A stretch of 64,000 nt of DNA from positions 4,588,001-4,652,000 of the forward strand of contig NZ_CP020892.1 in assembly GCF_002163625.1 (NCBI RefSeq), written 5' to 3'. This stretch comes from Pseudomonas sp. M30-35. Its GTDB lineage: Bacteria; Pseudomonadota; Gammaproteobacteria; Pseudomonadales; Pseudomonadaceae. The notes beneath the pieces were generated by a model. The model ran no database searches. It worked only from the letters and a program-made list of their open reading frames with translations, and was not told the DNA's origin. The translations under genes and the position numbers were made by a program. Shown in pieces: positions 1 through 9,313 of this stretch (position 1 is its first letter; each line of letters starts with the position of its first letter).

Positions 1-347
1 TACGCGGCGTCGAGGCTTAATTGCAGGATTAAGCCAGCAGTAAAGCGGCGAGCAAACCAGAGTGAAGCGACGAGCAAGCCGTCCATCAGTCGCCACAACC
101 CTTTCGCCAAACCGCTCGCAGGGATTAGAATCAGAAGTCTCCTGCCACACCTCGGCGGAGCTGGTCACTGCCGCGCTAACCCTGCGCCGCAAGTGACCTC
201 AGACCAACCCGCGGACATTTCCGTTTGCGTTGTGCCTGAACCCGGCTCACCCTACGTATATAAGGGCGCTTGTAAAAACCACTGCGTTACCCACCACAGT
301 TGTTTTTACAGGCTCCCGCCAACCGTTATTAGCTGCAGGAACCTGTC
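1..347. other. Non-coding leader upstream of ilvD
   Basis: I see no convincing gene here. Positions 14-35 form a perfect 8-bp stem (GGCTTAAT / ATTAAGCC), possibly the end of a transcription unit outside the window. Two near-identical stretches around 42-58 and 64-80 (AAGCGRCGAGCAARCC-like) form a short direct repeat. A TATATAA at 257-263 could be a -10 region for ilvD, but I find no good -35 partner. The open frame starting at 193 runs into ilvD in another frame and is not supported. Confidence 0.5.
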
Positions 348-2195
348 ATGCCTGATTATCGCTCGAAAACCTCCACCCACGGCCGCAACATGGCTGGCGC
401 CCGTGCCCTTTGGCGTGCCACTGGCATGAAGGATGAGGATTTCAAGAAGCCAATTATTGCCATTGCCAACTCCTTCACCCAGTTCGTGCCAGGCCACGTA
501 CACCTGAAAGACATGGGCCAGTTGGTCGCCCGTGAAATCGAAAAAGCTGGCGGCGTGGCGAAAGAATTCAACACCATCGCAGTCGATGACGGCATCGCCA
601 TGGGCCACGACGGCATGCTTTATTCGCTGCCAAGCCGCGAGATCATCGCCGACTCCGTGGAATACATGGTCAACGCCCACTGCGCCGACGCCATTGTCTG
701 TATCTCCAACTGCGACAAAATCACCCCCGGCATGTTGATGGCCGCTTTGCGCCTGAACATTCCGGTTGTATTCGTCTCGGGCGGGCCGATGGAAGCGGGC
801 AAAACCAAGCTCGCCAGCCACGGTCTGGACTTGGTTGACGCCATGGTGATTGCCGCTGACGAAAGCGCGTCGGATGAAAAAGTTGCCGAATACGAGCGCA
901 GCGCCTGTCCAACATGCGGCAGCTGCTCGGGCATGTTTACCGCCAACTCGATGAACTGCCTGATGGAAGCCTTGGGTCTGGCATTGCCAGGCAACGGCTC
1001 AACGTTGGCCACTCACTCTGACCGTGAGCAATTATTCCTGCGCGCCGGTCGTTTGGCGGTTGAACTGTGCCAACGCTACTACGGCGAAAATGATGATTCA
1101 GTGCTGCCGCGCAATGTCGCCAACTTCAAGGCGTTCGAGAATGCTATGAGCCTGGACATCGCCATGGGCGGCTCGACCAACACAATCCTGCACTTGCTGG
1201 CCGCAGCGCAAGAAGGCGAAATTGCCTTCGACCTGCGCGACATCGACCGCCTGTCACGCAAGATCCCGCAGTTGTGCAAAGTGGCGCCGAACATTCAGAA
1301 ATACCATATGGAAGACGTACACCGTGCTGGCGGGATCTTCTCGATCCTCGGCGAACTGGCACGCGGCGGCTTGCTGCACACCGATGTATCGACCATTCAC
1401 AGCCCGAACATGGCTGAGGCGATCGCCCAGTGGGATATCACCCAGACGCAAGATGAAGCGGTGCACACCTTCTTCCGCGCAGGCCCTGCTGGCATCCCAA
1501 CGCAAACTGCATTCAGCCAGTCGACCCGCTGGGACACCGTGGATGACGACCGCGAGAACGGCTGCATCCGCAGCGTAGCCAACGCCTATTCACAGGAAGG
1601 CGGCTTGGCGGTGCTGTACGGCAACATCGCACTGGATGGTTGCGTAGTGAAAACCGCAGGAGTCGATGAGTCGATCCACGTGTTTGAAGGCAGCGCCAAA
1701 ATCTTCGAAAGCCAGGACAGCGCGGTAAAGGGCATCCTCAATGACGAAGTCAAAGAAGGCGACATCGTTATCATCCGCTACGAAGGCCCGAAAGGCGGCC
1801 CGGGTATGCAGGAAATGCTTTACCCAACCAGCTACCTGAAATCCAAAGGTCTGGGTAAAGCCTGCGCATTACTCACCGACGGTCGCTTCTCCGGTGGCAC
1901 CTCCGGTTTGTCCATCGGTCACGCTTCGCCTGAAGCGGCTGCCGGGGGCGCGATTGGCCTGGTCCAAGAAGGCGATAAAGTGCTTATCGACATTCATCAG
2001 CGCAGCATCAACCTGTTGATCAGCGATGAGGAAATGGCCGCTCGCCGCGCCGAGCAAGACAAAAAAGGCTGGAAGCCCGTAGCACCGCGTACGCGCAAGG
2101 TGACCACGGCGCTCAGAGCCTACGCCTTGCTCGCCACCAGCGCCGACAAAGGGGCGGTGCGCGACAAAGAATTGCTCGACAAGTTGGTGCCGTAA
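348..2195 (+). CDS. ilvD: Dihydroxy-acid dehydratase
   Basis: IlvD removes water from 2,3-dihydroxy-isovalerate and 2,3-dihydroxy-3-methylvalerate to give the 2-keto acid precursors of valine, isoleucine and leucine. It is a cytoplasmic iron-sulfur enzyme. The 615-residue protein is full length for the long form of the family. The NCDK motif at C122 and the cysteine-rich segment C187-x2-C190-x2-C193-SGMF are the expected cluster ligands, and the C-terminal [11 protein letters not shown] segment is typical of the active site. The ATG at 348 starts the usual [22 protein letters not shown] beginning. A strong terminator follows the stop codon, so the gene appears monocistronic. Confidence 0.97.
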   Translation: MPDYRSKTSTHGRNMAGARALWRATGMKDEDFKKPIIAIANSFTQFVPGHVHLKDMGQLVAREIEKAGGVAKEFNTIAVDDGIAMGHDGMLYSLPSREIIADSVEYMVNAHCADAIVCISNCDKITPGMLMAALRLNIPVVFVSGGPMEAGKTKLASHGLDLVDAMVIAADESASDEKVAEYERSACPTCGSCSGMFTANSMNCLMEALGLALPGNGSTLATHSDREQLFLRAGRLAVELCQRYYGENDDSVLPRNVANFKAFENAMSLDIAMGGSTNTILHLLAAAQEGEIAFDLRDIDRLSRKIPQLCKVAPNIQKYHMEDVHRAGGIFSILGELARGGLLHTDVSTIHSPNMAEAIAQWDITQTQDEAVHTFFRAGPAGIPTQTAFSQSTRWDTVDDDRENGCIRSVANAYSQEGGLAVLYGNIALDGCVVKTAGVDESIHVFEGSAKIFESQDSAVKGILNDEVKEGDIVIIRYEGPKGGPGMQEMLYPTSYLKSKGLGKACALLTDGRFSGGTSGLSIGHASPEAAAGGAIGLVQEGDKVLIDIHQRSINLLISDEEMAARRAEQDKKGWKPVAPRTRKVTTALRAYALLATSADKGAVRDKELLDKLVP

Positions 2196-2203
2196 GCCAT
2201 ACC

Positions 2204-2236
2204 GGAAGCCGCTTTATAGCGGCTTCCTATATTTTA
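2204..2236 (+). terminator. Intrinsic terminator of ilvD
   Basis: A perfect 10-bp stem (GGAAGCCGCT, loop TTAT, AGCGGCTTCC, 2204-2227) lies 9 bases after the ilvD stop codon and is followed by TATATTTTAT. Confidence 0.85.
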
Positions 2237-2395
2237 TCCACAGCCATATGCGCTTCATTCACTGCATCAGTGCATTGCCTGAGCACATTGCATGAGCAAC
2301 AACGCACGCCTAACCGGCTGTTCACCTAAAGTCAGCTAAGCATCGTCCGATTAAGCGCAATTCTGTAGAATCGCGGCTTTTTTGCGGACGGCTGT

Positions 2396-3775
2396 ATGAA
2401 TTCCCCAGTAGATTTGACTTCCCCGCCAGCTAATCAGAGCGAACTGGTCTACGGTCCCGATGCCCGGCCCAAGCCGTTTATTGCCCTGGTTGCCGCACTT
2501 CAGCATTTGCTCGCAATCATCGTCCCAATCGTCACTCCCGGTCTGTTGATTTGCCAGGCGCTGGGCGTGTCTGCCCGTGATACCAATCTGATTGTATCGA
2601 TGTCGCTGGTGATTTCCGGCATTGCCACCTTTGTCCAATGCAAACGCTTCGGCCCCTTTGGTGCTGGCTTGCTGATTGTGCAGGGCACCAGCTTCAACTT
2701 CGTCGGGCCGTTAATTGCAGGCGGCGCGCTGATGGTCAAACAAGGCACGCCGGTAGAAGCGGTAATGGCGGCGATTTTCGGTGTGGTTATCGCCGGTTCT
2801 TTTGTTGAAATGGGTGTGTCGCGCATCCTGCCATTTGTGAAGCGTCTGATTACCCCATTGGTGACGGGTATCGTGGTGCTGATGATTGGCCTGACGCTGA
2901 TCAAGGTGGGCTTGATCAGCATGGGCGGTGGTTTTTCGGCGATGGCCAATGGCACCTTCGCCAATGCTGAGAACCTGATGCTGTCCGGCACCGTGCTGGC
3001 GATCATCGTCATACTCAATCGCATCCCGGTGGTATGGATGCGCAGTTGCGCGATCGTTATCGCCTTGGCCGCGGGTTACGCAATGGCGGCGTATATGGGC
3101 CGCCTGGACTTCAGCGGCATGCATCAGGCGGCCCTGTTCCAGCTGCCAGTACCGCTGCATTTCGGTCTGGGCTTTTCCTGGGCGTTGTTTATTCCGATGC
3201 TGGTGATTTATTTGGTCACCTCGCTCGAAGCGATTGGCGATATCACCGCCACCAGCAAAATATCCGGCAAGCCGGTGGACGGCCCGCAGTGGATGCAGCG
3301 CATCAAGGGCGGCGTGCTGGTTAATGGTGCCAACTCATTGCTCGCGGGGGTATTCAACACCTTCCCCAGCTCGGTATTTGCGCAGAACAACGGGGTGATT
3401 CAACTGACCGGTGTTGCCAGTCGGCATGTCGGCCTGTGGATTGCTGCAATGTTGATATTGCTTGGCCTGTTCCCCAGCGTTGCGGGGGTTCTGCAAGCCG
3501 TGCCGGAACCCGTTCTCGGCGGCGCCGCATTGGTCATGTTTGGCGCGGTTGCCGCTTCAGGTATCAACATTCTCGCCAGCATCCAGCTTGACCGCCGTGC
3601 CCTGCTGATTATTTCAGTGTCGCTGGCGCTCGGATTGGGCGTGTCACAAGTGCCAGAGTTCCTGGCGCACATGCCGGAAGCGCTACGTAATGTATTGGAA
3701 TCTGGGGTGGCCACTGGCGGCATCAGCGCGCTGCTGCTCAACTGGTTCTTGCCTGAGCAGCCGCCACAAAAATAG
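2396..3775 (+). CDS. NCS2-family purine (xanthine/urate) permease
   Basis: This is a 459-residue inner-membrane nucleobase:cation symporter of the NCS2 family. It has about 12-14 hydrophobic segments. Family markers are visible: QGTSFNFVGP in the early membrane region, LEAIGDITATS (the conserved acidic site that binds the base) and the signature NNGVIQLTGVASR. These match the xanthine/urate branch better than the uracil branch, but the substrate is inferred. The gene stands alone between the ilvD terminator and a repeat array, so the context does not help. No purine catabolism gene is adjacent. Confidence 0.85.
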   Translation: MNSPVDLTSPPANQSELVYGPDARPKPFIALVAALQHLLAIIVPIVTPGLLICQALGVSARDTNLIVSMSLVISGIATFVQCKRFGPFGAGLLIVQGTSFNFVGPLIAGGALMVKQGTPVEAVMAAIFGVVIAGSFVEMGVSRILPFVKRLITPLVTGIVVLMIGLTLIKVGLISMGGGFSAMANGTFANAENLMLSGTVLAIIVILNRIPVVWMRSCAIVIALAAGYAMAAYMGRLDFSGMHQAALFQLPVPLHFGLGFSWALFIPMLVIYLVTSLEAIGDITATSKISGKPVDGPQWMQRIKGGVLVNGANSLLAGVFNTFPSSVFAQNNGVIQLTGVASRHVGLWIAAMLILLGLFPSVAGVLQAVPEPVLGGAALVMFGAVAASGINILASIQLDRRALLIISVSLALGLGVSQVPEFLAHMPEALRNVLESGVATGGISALLLNWFLPEQPPQK

Positions 3776-3817
3776 CGCTGCACCGAGAGGGCAAGCGCTT
3801 TGTGGCCTAAGCCTTGG

Positions 3818-4220
3818 AAGGTGGGCAAGCTTCGCGTTGCCCACCCTACAAGAGTCAATCCTCGTCGGGTGGATGACGCTTTATCCATCCACCATTGCAA
3901 CCGACGCTGCGGTGCCTACGGCTGACCGGCACAGCTTCACAGCGGCTTGAACCAAGGTGGGCAAGCTTCGCGTTGCCCACCCTACAAGAGTCAAGCCTTG
4001 TAGGGTGGATGACGCTTTACCCATCCACCATTGCAACCGACGCAGCGGTGCCAACGGCTAACCGGCACACCTTCACAGCGGCCTGAACCAAGGTGGGCAA
4101 GCTTCGCGTTGCCCACCCTACAAGAATCAATCCTCGTCGGGTGGATGACGCTTTATCCATCCACCATTGCAACCGACGCAGCGGTGCCAACGGCTAACCG
4201 GCACAGCTTCACAGCGGCTT
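3818..4220. repeat. Three tandem copies of a 136-bp hairpin repeat
   Basis: Copies start at 3818, 3954 and 4090, exactly 136 bp apart, with few differences. Each copy holds a 9-bp perfect stem with 8-base loop (GGTGGGCAA / TTGCCCACC, 3820-3845 in copy 1), then a second hairpin (GGTGGAT / ATCCACC), then a spacer ending in TTCACAGCGGCT. In copy 2 the two hairpins are joined by a 12-bp inverted repeat (CCACCCTACAAG / CTTGTAGGGTGG). The unit's last 12 bases are identical to the end of argA, so the array overlaps the argA stop codon. A diverged relative lies at 6971-7076. Confidence 0.9.
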
Positions 4221-5507
4221 TTCAAATACCTTGGAATTGCGCTGGAAGTTATACAGCGACGCCCTTGCCGCTGGCAGGCGCTCGACACCGCTGGGGCTGA
4301 AACCTCGTTCACGGAACCAATGAGCGGTGCGGGTGGTGAGGACCATCAGGTTTTTCAAGCCCAGTGCCCGGGCACGCTCTTCAATGCGCTCAAGCAACTC
4401 ATCGCCGCGACCACCGTGGCGATAAGACGGATTAACCGCCAAGCACGCCAGCTCGCCGTAATCAGAATCTGCAATGGGGTACAACGCGGCGCAGGCGATG
4501 ATCAACCCTTCGCGCTCAACGATACTGAACTGCTCGATTTCACGCTCAAGCACCTCACGCGAACGGCGCACCAGAATGCCCTGATCCTCCAACGGGCTGA
4601 TCAACTCAATCAGGCCGCCGACATCTTCAATGGTCGCCTCACGAATTGACTCAAACTGCTCCTGCGCAACCAGCGTGCCGTTACCCGTCCGGGTGAACAG
4701 CTCATTGAGCAGCGCACCGTCTTCGATATAACTCACGATGTGCGTACGCCGCACACCGTCGCGGCACGCTTGAGCTGCAGCATCGAGCAATTCAGCCTGA
4801 TAATTACTGCCCAGGCGCTGCACATAAGCGGGTACCTGTTGTGGCAGCAGTTCACGCACCAGCTTGCCGTTTTCATCGAGCAGGCCTTGTTCCGGGCTGT
4901 ACAGAATCAGCTTGTCAGCCGACAGCTCGATCGCCGCGCGGGTGGCAACGTCTTCACAGGCCAGATTGAAGATTTCACCGGTCGGTGAATAGCCCAGCGA
5001 CGACAGCAAAACAATGCTCCGCTCATCCAGCAAGCGACCAATGCCCTTGCGGTCGATACGACGGACTTCGCCGGTGTGGTGATAGTCCACGCCATCAACC
5101 ACGCCAATCGGCCGGGCCGTGACGAAGTTACCGCTGGCAATGCGCAAGCGGGCGCCCTGCATCGGTGAGGCGGCCATGTCCATCGACAAGCGTGCCTCGA
5201 TCGCAATGCGCAGCTGACCAACCGCATCGATCACACATTCCAGCGTCGGGCTGTCAGTGATGCGCATGTCGCGATGAAAGTGCGGCGTCAGCCCGCGAGC
5301 GTTAAGCCGCGTTTCAATTTGCGGACGCGAGCCATGTACCAGCACCAGCCGCACACCCAAGCTGTGCAGCAGCACCAGGTCGTGGACGATATTGCCGAAA
5401 TTCGTATGAGCAACGCCGTCGCCGGGTAGCATCACAACGAATGTACAGTCCCGGTGAGCGTTGATATAGGGTGAAGCGTGACGCAACCAATTAACGTAAT
5501 CGTGCAT
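4209..5507 (-). CDS. argA: Amino-acid N-acetyltransferase (N-acetylglutamate synthase)
   Basis: ArgA makes N-acetylglutamate from glutamate and acetyl-CoA, the first step of arginine synthesis in this lineage. The 432-residue protein has an amino-acid-kinase-like domain (about residues 1-280, with VLVHGSRPQIE) that binds arginine for feedback control. A C-terminal GNAT domain follows, with the acetyl-CoA loop RHGGRGDELL. I chose the ATG at 5507 (MHDYVNWLRHASPY), which is the family start. A TTG six bases upstream at 5513 is possible but less likely. The last 12 coding bases, including the stop codon, are shared with the 136-bp repeat unit. argE follows on the same strand upstream but is separated by about 170 bp. 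Confidence 0.96.
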   Translation of the reverse strand: MHDYVNWLRHASPYINAHRDCTFVVMLPGDGVAHTNFGNIVHDLVLLHSLGVRLVLVHGSRPQIETRLNARGLTPHFHRDMRITDSPTLECVIDAVGQLRIAIEARLSMDMAASPMQGARLRIASGNFVTARPIGVVDGVDYHHTGEVRRIDRKGIGRLLDERSIVLLSSLGYSPTGEIFNLACEDVATRAAIELSADKLILYSPEQGLLDENGKLVRELLPQQVPAYVQRLGSNYQAELLDAAAQACRDGVRRTHIVSYIEDGALLNELFTRTGNGTLVAQEQFESIREATIEDVGGLIELISPLEDQGILVRRSREVLEREIEQFSIVEREGLIIACAALYPIADSDYGELACLAVNPSYRHGGRGDELLERIEERARALGLKNLMVLTTRTAHWFRERGFSPSGVERLPAARASLYNFQRNSKVFEKPL

Positions 5508-5676
5508 TCCCAAAAAACCTGTGAGTCGAGTACATGACGCAGAACACGGCGCTCTCCAAGTAGAGTTTCAGCGCCAGACAGATGAAAAAGCAAAGCCTTG
5601 CCGTTTTATCGTCGCAGTTGAGACTTCGTCACGCGTACGCTCCTCCTAAACAGGTTTACAGCAGCACCTCGGTTCC

Positions 5677-6843
5677 CTATGGCTTCGGTTGCTCGCTGGA
5701 TGAGTTAAGACAATAGCTTTTAATCAATTCACGTAACAGACGTACTGTCGGCTCAATACGTGACATTTCCAAGAACTCACCCGGCTGGTGAGCGCAATCA
5801 ATATCACCTGGACCCAACACCAGCGTCTCACAGCCAAGCTGTTGAAGATAAGGTGCTTCGGTGCCAAACGCTACTGCTGCAGCTTGATGCCCGGTTAGTC
5901 GTTCGGCCAAGCGTACCAGTTCGGCATCAGCCGATTGCTCGAATGGCGGCACACTGGGGAATAACGGCGCGTAATCAATTTTGACCTGATGCTGCTCGGC
6001 TAACGGTTTTAGCCGTTGCTTGATTGCTGCGCGCAACACTTCCGGCTGCATACCGGGCAGCGGGCGCAGGTCGAACTCCAGCGAACACTGACCGCAAATG
6101 CGGTTGGGGTTGTCGCCGCCGTGGATGCAGCCCAAGTTGAGCGTGGGCTGCGGCACAGTGAATTGCGGGTTGAGGTACTCGGTCTGCCACTGCTTGCGCA
6201 ATTGTTGCAGTTCGCCCATTACCGCCTGCATGGCCTCCAGTGCGCTGTGACCAAGGCTTGGGTCTGATGAATGACCGCTCTGCCCGAGGATATCAATGCG
6301 CTCCATCATGATGCCTTTGTGCATGCGGATCGGCTTCAAGCCGGTCGGCTCCCCAATCACAGCGGCGCGTCCCAGCGGTCGGCCCGCATCGGCCAAGGCA
6401 CGGGCTCCCGACATCGAGCTTTCTTCATCGCATGTGGCCAGAATCAACAAAGGCTGCTTGAACGGCTGATCGAGCAATGGCTGCACAGCCTCGATGATCA
6501 GCGCGAAAAAACCTTTCATGTCGCACGTGCCAAGCCCCAGCCAACGACCATCGATTTCCGTCAGTTTCAGCGGGTCGGTCTGCCACAGAGCCGCGTCAAA
6601 CGGCACGGTGTCACTGTGTCCAGCCAACACCAAGCCGCCTGGGCCAGAACCATAACTGGCGAGCAGATTATATTTACCGGGGGTGATCTCCTGCGTCTCG
6701 CAGGTAAACCCAAGGCTTTCCAGCCAACTCGATAACAGCTCGATAACCGGGCGATTGGTCTGGTCCCAATGGGCTTGGGTACAACTCACGGACGGCGCGG
6801 CAATCAGCGCGGCGAATTGTTCTTTAAAGCTGGGTAGATTCAT
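5677..6843 (-). CDS. argE: Acetylornithine deacetylase
   Basis: ArgE hydrolyses N2-acetylornithine to ornithine in arginine synthesis. This 388-residue M20-family metallopeptidase shows the metal-binding and catalytic motifs AGHSDTVP, GTCDMKGF and CDEESSMSGA, then GTEAP and a late GPGDIDCAHQPGE histidine motif. The ATG at 6843 (MNLPSFKEQF) has GGAG seven bases upstream; an in-frame ATG 30 bases earlier adds an unconserved tail. It is on the same strand as argA and lies upstream of it. The 169-bp gap leaves open whether the two share a transcript. Confidence 0.94.
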   Translation of the reverse strand: MNLPSFKEQFAALIAAPSVSCTQAHWDQTNRPVIELLSSWLESLGFTCETQEITPGKYNLLASYGSGPGGLVLAGHSDTVPFDAALWQTDPLKLTEIDGRWLGLGTCDMKGFFALIIEAVQPLLDQPFKQPLLILATCDEESSMSGARALADAGRPLGRAAVIGEPTGLKPIRMHKGIMMERIDILGQSGHSSDPSLGHSALEAMQAVMGELQQLRKQWQTEYLNPQFTVPQPTLNLGCIHGGDNPNRICGQCSLEFDLRPLPGMQPEVLRAAIKQRLKPLAEQHQVKIDYAPLFPSVPPFEQSADAELVRLAERLTGHQAAAVAFGTEAPYLQQLGCETLVLGPGDIDCAHQPGEFLEMSRIEPTVRLLRELIKSYCLNSSSEQPKP

Positions 6844-6970
6844 GACCAGTCTCCGCTTGCGTGGCCCCATCATAGAGGCAACGCTTACCGAGATTAAACC
6901 ACCGAATTGATTTCACGGTGCAAAGCAAAACCAACGTGGTCAATAACGGCAGCCGTCACGCGCGCCCCGT

Positions 6971-7076
6971 GGGGTGGATGACGCTGTTTTCATCCACCCC
7001 CTCCAAAATCGCGACTGCATGGATGAGTCAGCCAGCTTGAACAGTGGTGGACAAGCTTCGCGTTGTCACACCCTAC
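6971..7076. repeat. Diverged dispersed copy of the hairpin repeat
   Basis: The first hairpin is a perfect 10-bp inverted repeat, GGGGTGGATG / CATCCACCCC, at 6971-7000. The second, at 7044-7076, reads GTGGACAAGCTTCGCGTTGTC and then CACCCTAC. These correspond to the two hairpins of the 136-bp unit near argA, in the opposite order. The spacing differs and the argA-derived tail is missing. Confidence 0.75.
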
Positions 7077-7120
7077 GGGCCGTGCGGGTTGCTGCTGGGC
7101 AGCAAAAAACTTCGCCCAAC

Positions 7121-7173
7121 AAAAAACCGCTGACGGCGACGACTGTTTAAAAGCAGTCGTGCCGTCAGCGGTT
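7121..7173 (-). terminator. Intrinsic terminator of the DUF47-pit operon
   Basis: On the minus strand a stem of about 20 bp with one bulge (AACCGCTGACGGC...GCCGTCAGCGGTT plus an inner CAGTCGT pairing) ends in six T residues. It lies about 45 bp after the pit stop codon. Confidence 0.88.
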
Positions 7174-7219
7174 CTTATCAACCATTAACCCGCGCTAGCA
7201 GGTTAATGGCGGGTCCTTA

Positions 7220-8488
7220 TCAAGCCCCGCCGAAAATCGCGCGCAGGATATAGAAAAAGACAATCGACAACGCAGCGCCAACCGGCAGGGTGATCAACCA
7301 CGACATGAAGATCTTGCCGATCACGCCCAGGTTCAATGCACCGATACCCCGGGCAATACCAACACCCAGTACCGCACCGACCAGCGTATGCGTGGTTGAT
7401 ACTGGCAAGCCTATCGCCGAAGCCCCCACCACAGTGGTCGCGGTTGCCAACTCAGCAGCAAAGCCACGGCTCGGCGTCAGTTCGGTGATTTCTTTACCGA
7501 TGGTGGCGATAACCTTGTAACCGTAGGTCGCCAAACCAATAACGATACCCACCGCGCCCAGCAGCAACACCCAGCTTGGCAAGGCGGCTTTGGCGCCGAC
7601 CATTTCACCGCCGGAATTAATCACCCCGACGACTGCGGCCAGCGGGCCAACGGCGTTAGCAACGTCGTTGGAGCCGTGGGCGAATGCCATCGAACAGGCG
7701 GTGAAAATCATCAACACCGCAAAAACCTTCTCAACACTGGCGAAGTGGAAGTCTTTATCGGCTTCAACGTCAATTTTGATCCGGCTGAGCAAGATGATAC
7801 CCAAGATCATTACCACGGCGCCGACAGCAACCGAAAGCATAAAGCCTTCAGCGCCAGTGAGGTCCAGACCAATATGTTTCAGGCCTTTGGTCATGGTCAT
7901 GATCGAAACCATGAAACCGGTGGCGAACATATACAGCGGTACAAAGCGCTTGGCGTTGGCAAAGGGTTCATCGGTGTCGATGATCAGCTTCTGTACGCTC
8001 ATGAACACGCCGAATGCGATCACACCGGACAACACCGGAGAAATCACCCAGCTCGCCACAATCGGCATCACGCCAGACCAATGCACCGCATCAAACGACA
8101 CACCTACTGCGGCAAAACCAATAACCGCGCCGACGATCGAGTGCGTCGTCGAGACTGGCCAGCCCTTGGTGGAGGCCACCAACAGCCAGGTTCCCGCTGC
8201 CAACAATGCCGACATCATCCCGAGCACCATCAACCCGGGACTGATCATCGAAGCATCGACAATCCCGCTTTTGATGGTTTCAGTCACCTGTCCACCGGCC
8301 AGATAGGCACCCGCGAACTCGAAAATCATAGCGACAAAAATCGCTTGTTTAATGGTCAAAGCACGTGAGCCAACCGAGGTCCCCATGGCATTGGCAACAT
8401 CGTTCGCACCGACGCCCCAAGCCATGAAAAAACCGAAAAGACAGGCAAGGACAAGTAGCACGAAGCCGTAGTCCGCAATCAAAGACAT
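7220..8488 (-). CDS. pit: Inorganic phosphate transporter, PiT family
   Basis: This is a 422-residue inner-membrane low-affinity phosphate permease driven by protons or sodium, probably moving metal-phosphate complexes. It has about ten hydrophobic segments. The two inverted-repeat halves each carry the PiT signature: GVGANDVANAMGTSVGS near the N-terminus and HGSNDVANAVGPLA in the second half. STTHSIVGA and STTHTLVGA occur as a matching pair. The DUF47 gene lies 38 bp upstream on the same strand, the usual pairing for this transporter type, and a strong terminator follows. Confidence 0.93.
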   Translation of the reverse strand: MSLIADYGFVLLVLACLFGFFMAWGVGANDVANAMGTSVGSRALTIKQAIFVAMIFEFAGAYLAGGQVTETIKSGIVDASMISPGLMVLGMMSALLAAGTWLLVASTKGWPVSTTHSIVGAVIGFAAVGVSFDAVHWSGVMPIVASWVISPVLSGVIAFGVFMSVQKLIIDTDEPFANAKRFVPLYMFATGFMVSIMTMTKGLKHIGLDLTGAEGFMLSVAVGAVVMILGIILLSRIKIDVEADKDFHFASVEKVFAVLMIFTACSMAFAHGSNDVANAVGPLAAVVGVINSGGEMVGAKAALPSWVLLLGAVGIVIGLATYGYKVIATIGKEITELTPSRGFAAELATATTVVGASAIGLPVSTTHTLVGAVLGVGIARGIGALNLGVIGKIFMSWLITLPVGAALSIVFFYILRAIFGGA

Positions 8489-8526
8489 AAATTAATTTCC
8501 GTCATTCCTAGAAAGAGTACTAACGC

Positions 8527-9204
8527 TTAGCGCGCCAGCAGTTGTTCCAGTCGGTTACCTACACGCTCAGCGCGGTCGGCTACATCGCCGAGCCATTCGA
8601 TGATCTTGTAGAGAAACATTACATCGACCGCAGGAAGGTCCTTTTCCAGTTTGAACAGCGCACGACGAACAGACACCTGCATGACGTCTGTTTCGCGCTC
8701 AATTTCTTCAAGTTCCATGACCATCGACTCAACCAGCGTCGCCTCGCGGCCACCAAAACCGGCCTCGAGCAACGAATCGAGTTCTTTCATCGCTTTAAGC
8801 GCCTGAGCACTGGCATCGACACAGCGCTGCACATAAATGCGCATCTCGGCCTGCAGCGATGCGGCAATGGTCATACGCCGGCCAAGCATCAAGCCTGCAA
8901 TGTCCTTGGCCCGGTTAGCGATTTTGTCCTGTACACTGAGCAGTTCAAGCAGATCCGAACGGGGCACCGGCAGGAACAAGTTTTTCGGCAAGTGCAAGCG
9001 CACGCTCTTTTTGAGCTTGTCGGCTTCGTTTTCAAGCCGAGCCATTTCCTGTTGTACCTGTTCTACCTTGTCCCAATCTTCAGCCATAACGGCTTCGAAA
9101 AAAGGTACGAGGTTCGCCGCGCATTCGTGGGCTTTGGCGATATGTTGCTGCATAGGGCCGATGGGTGAACGACCGAACAGGCTTACAAACGGATTGATTG
9201 GCAT
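8527..9204 (-). CDS. DUF47 family (PhoU-like, TIGR00153) protein
   Basis: This 225-residue, mostly helical cytoplasmic protein starts MPINPFVSLFGRSPIGPMQQH, as expected for the TIGR00153/DUF47 family. The family resembles PhoU and is commonly encoded next to Pit transporters, where it is thought to modulate phosphate uptake. Acidic helix motifs that could bind metal are present (for example MELEEIERETDVM). It is the first gene of the two-gene operon with pit. Promoter elements for the operon should lie in the 109 bp between this gene and the divergent CYTH-CHAD gene. Confidence 0.9.
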   Translation of the reverse strand: MPINPFVSLFGRSPIGPMQQHIAKAHECAANLVPFFEAVMAEDWDKVEQVQQEMARLENEADKLKKSVRLHLPKNLFLPVPRSDLLELLSVQDKIANRAKDIAGLMLGRRMTIAASLQAEMRIYVQRCVDASAQALKAMKELDSLLEAGFGGREATLVESMVMELEEIERETDVMQVSVRRALFKLEKDLPAVDVMFLYKIIEWLGDVADRAERVGNRLEQLLAR

Positions 9205-9313
9205 AGGGTGGACCCCTGATTAAAGAAGGCGGCAAGTATACGGATCGCACCTTATGCTCGCCAGCACGGTCATCGGACTGTCACAAATTATACTAGGCGT
9301 AAAACGCACCATC

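Larger units (their letters stand above)
6844..7219. other. Gene-free spacer between argE and the pit operon
   Basis: No gene is seen. The spacer holds the argE start region at its left edge, a diverged copy of the hairpin repeat (6971-7076) and the terminator of the pit operon (7121-7173). Next to the pit stop codon is a 9-bp perfect inverted repeat (CCATTAACC / GGTTAATGG, 7182-7209). Confidence 0.6.

Noticed and set aside
193..429. Small gene upstream of ilvD
   Set aside because: It overlaps ilvD in another frame, has no ribosome binding site and resembles no family.
3818..4220. CRISPR array
   Set aside because: The units are 136 bp and nearly identical throughout, with no variable spacers and no cas genes.
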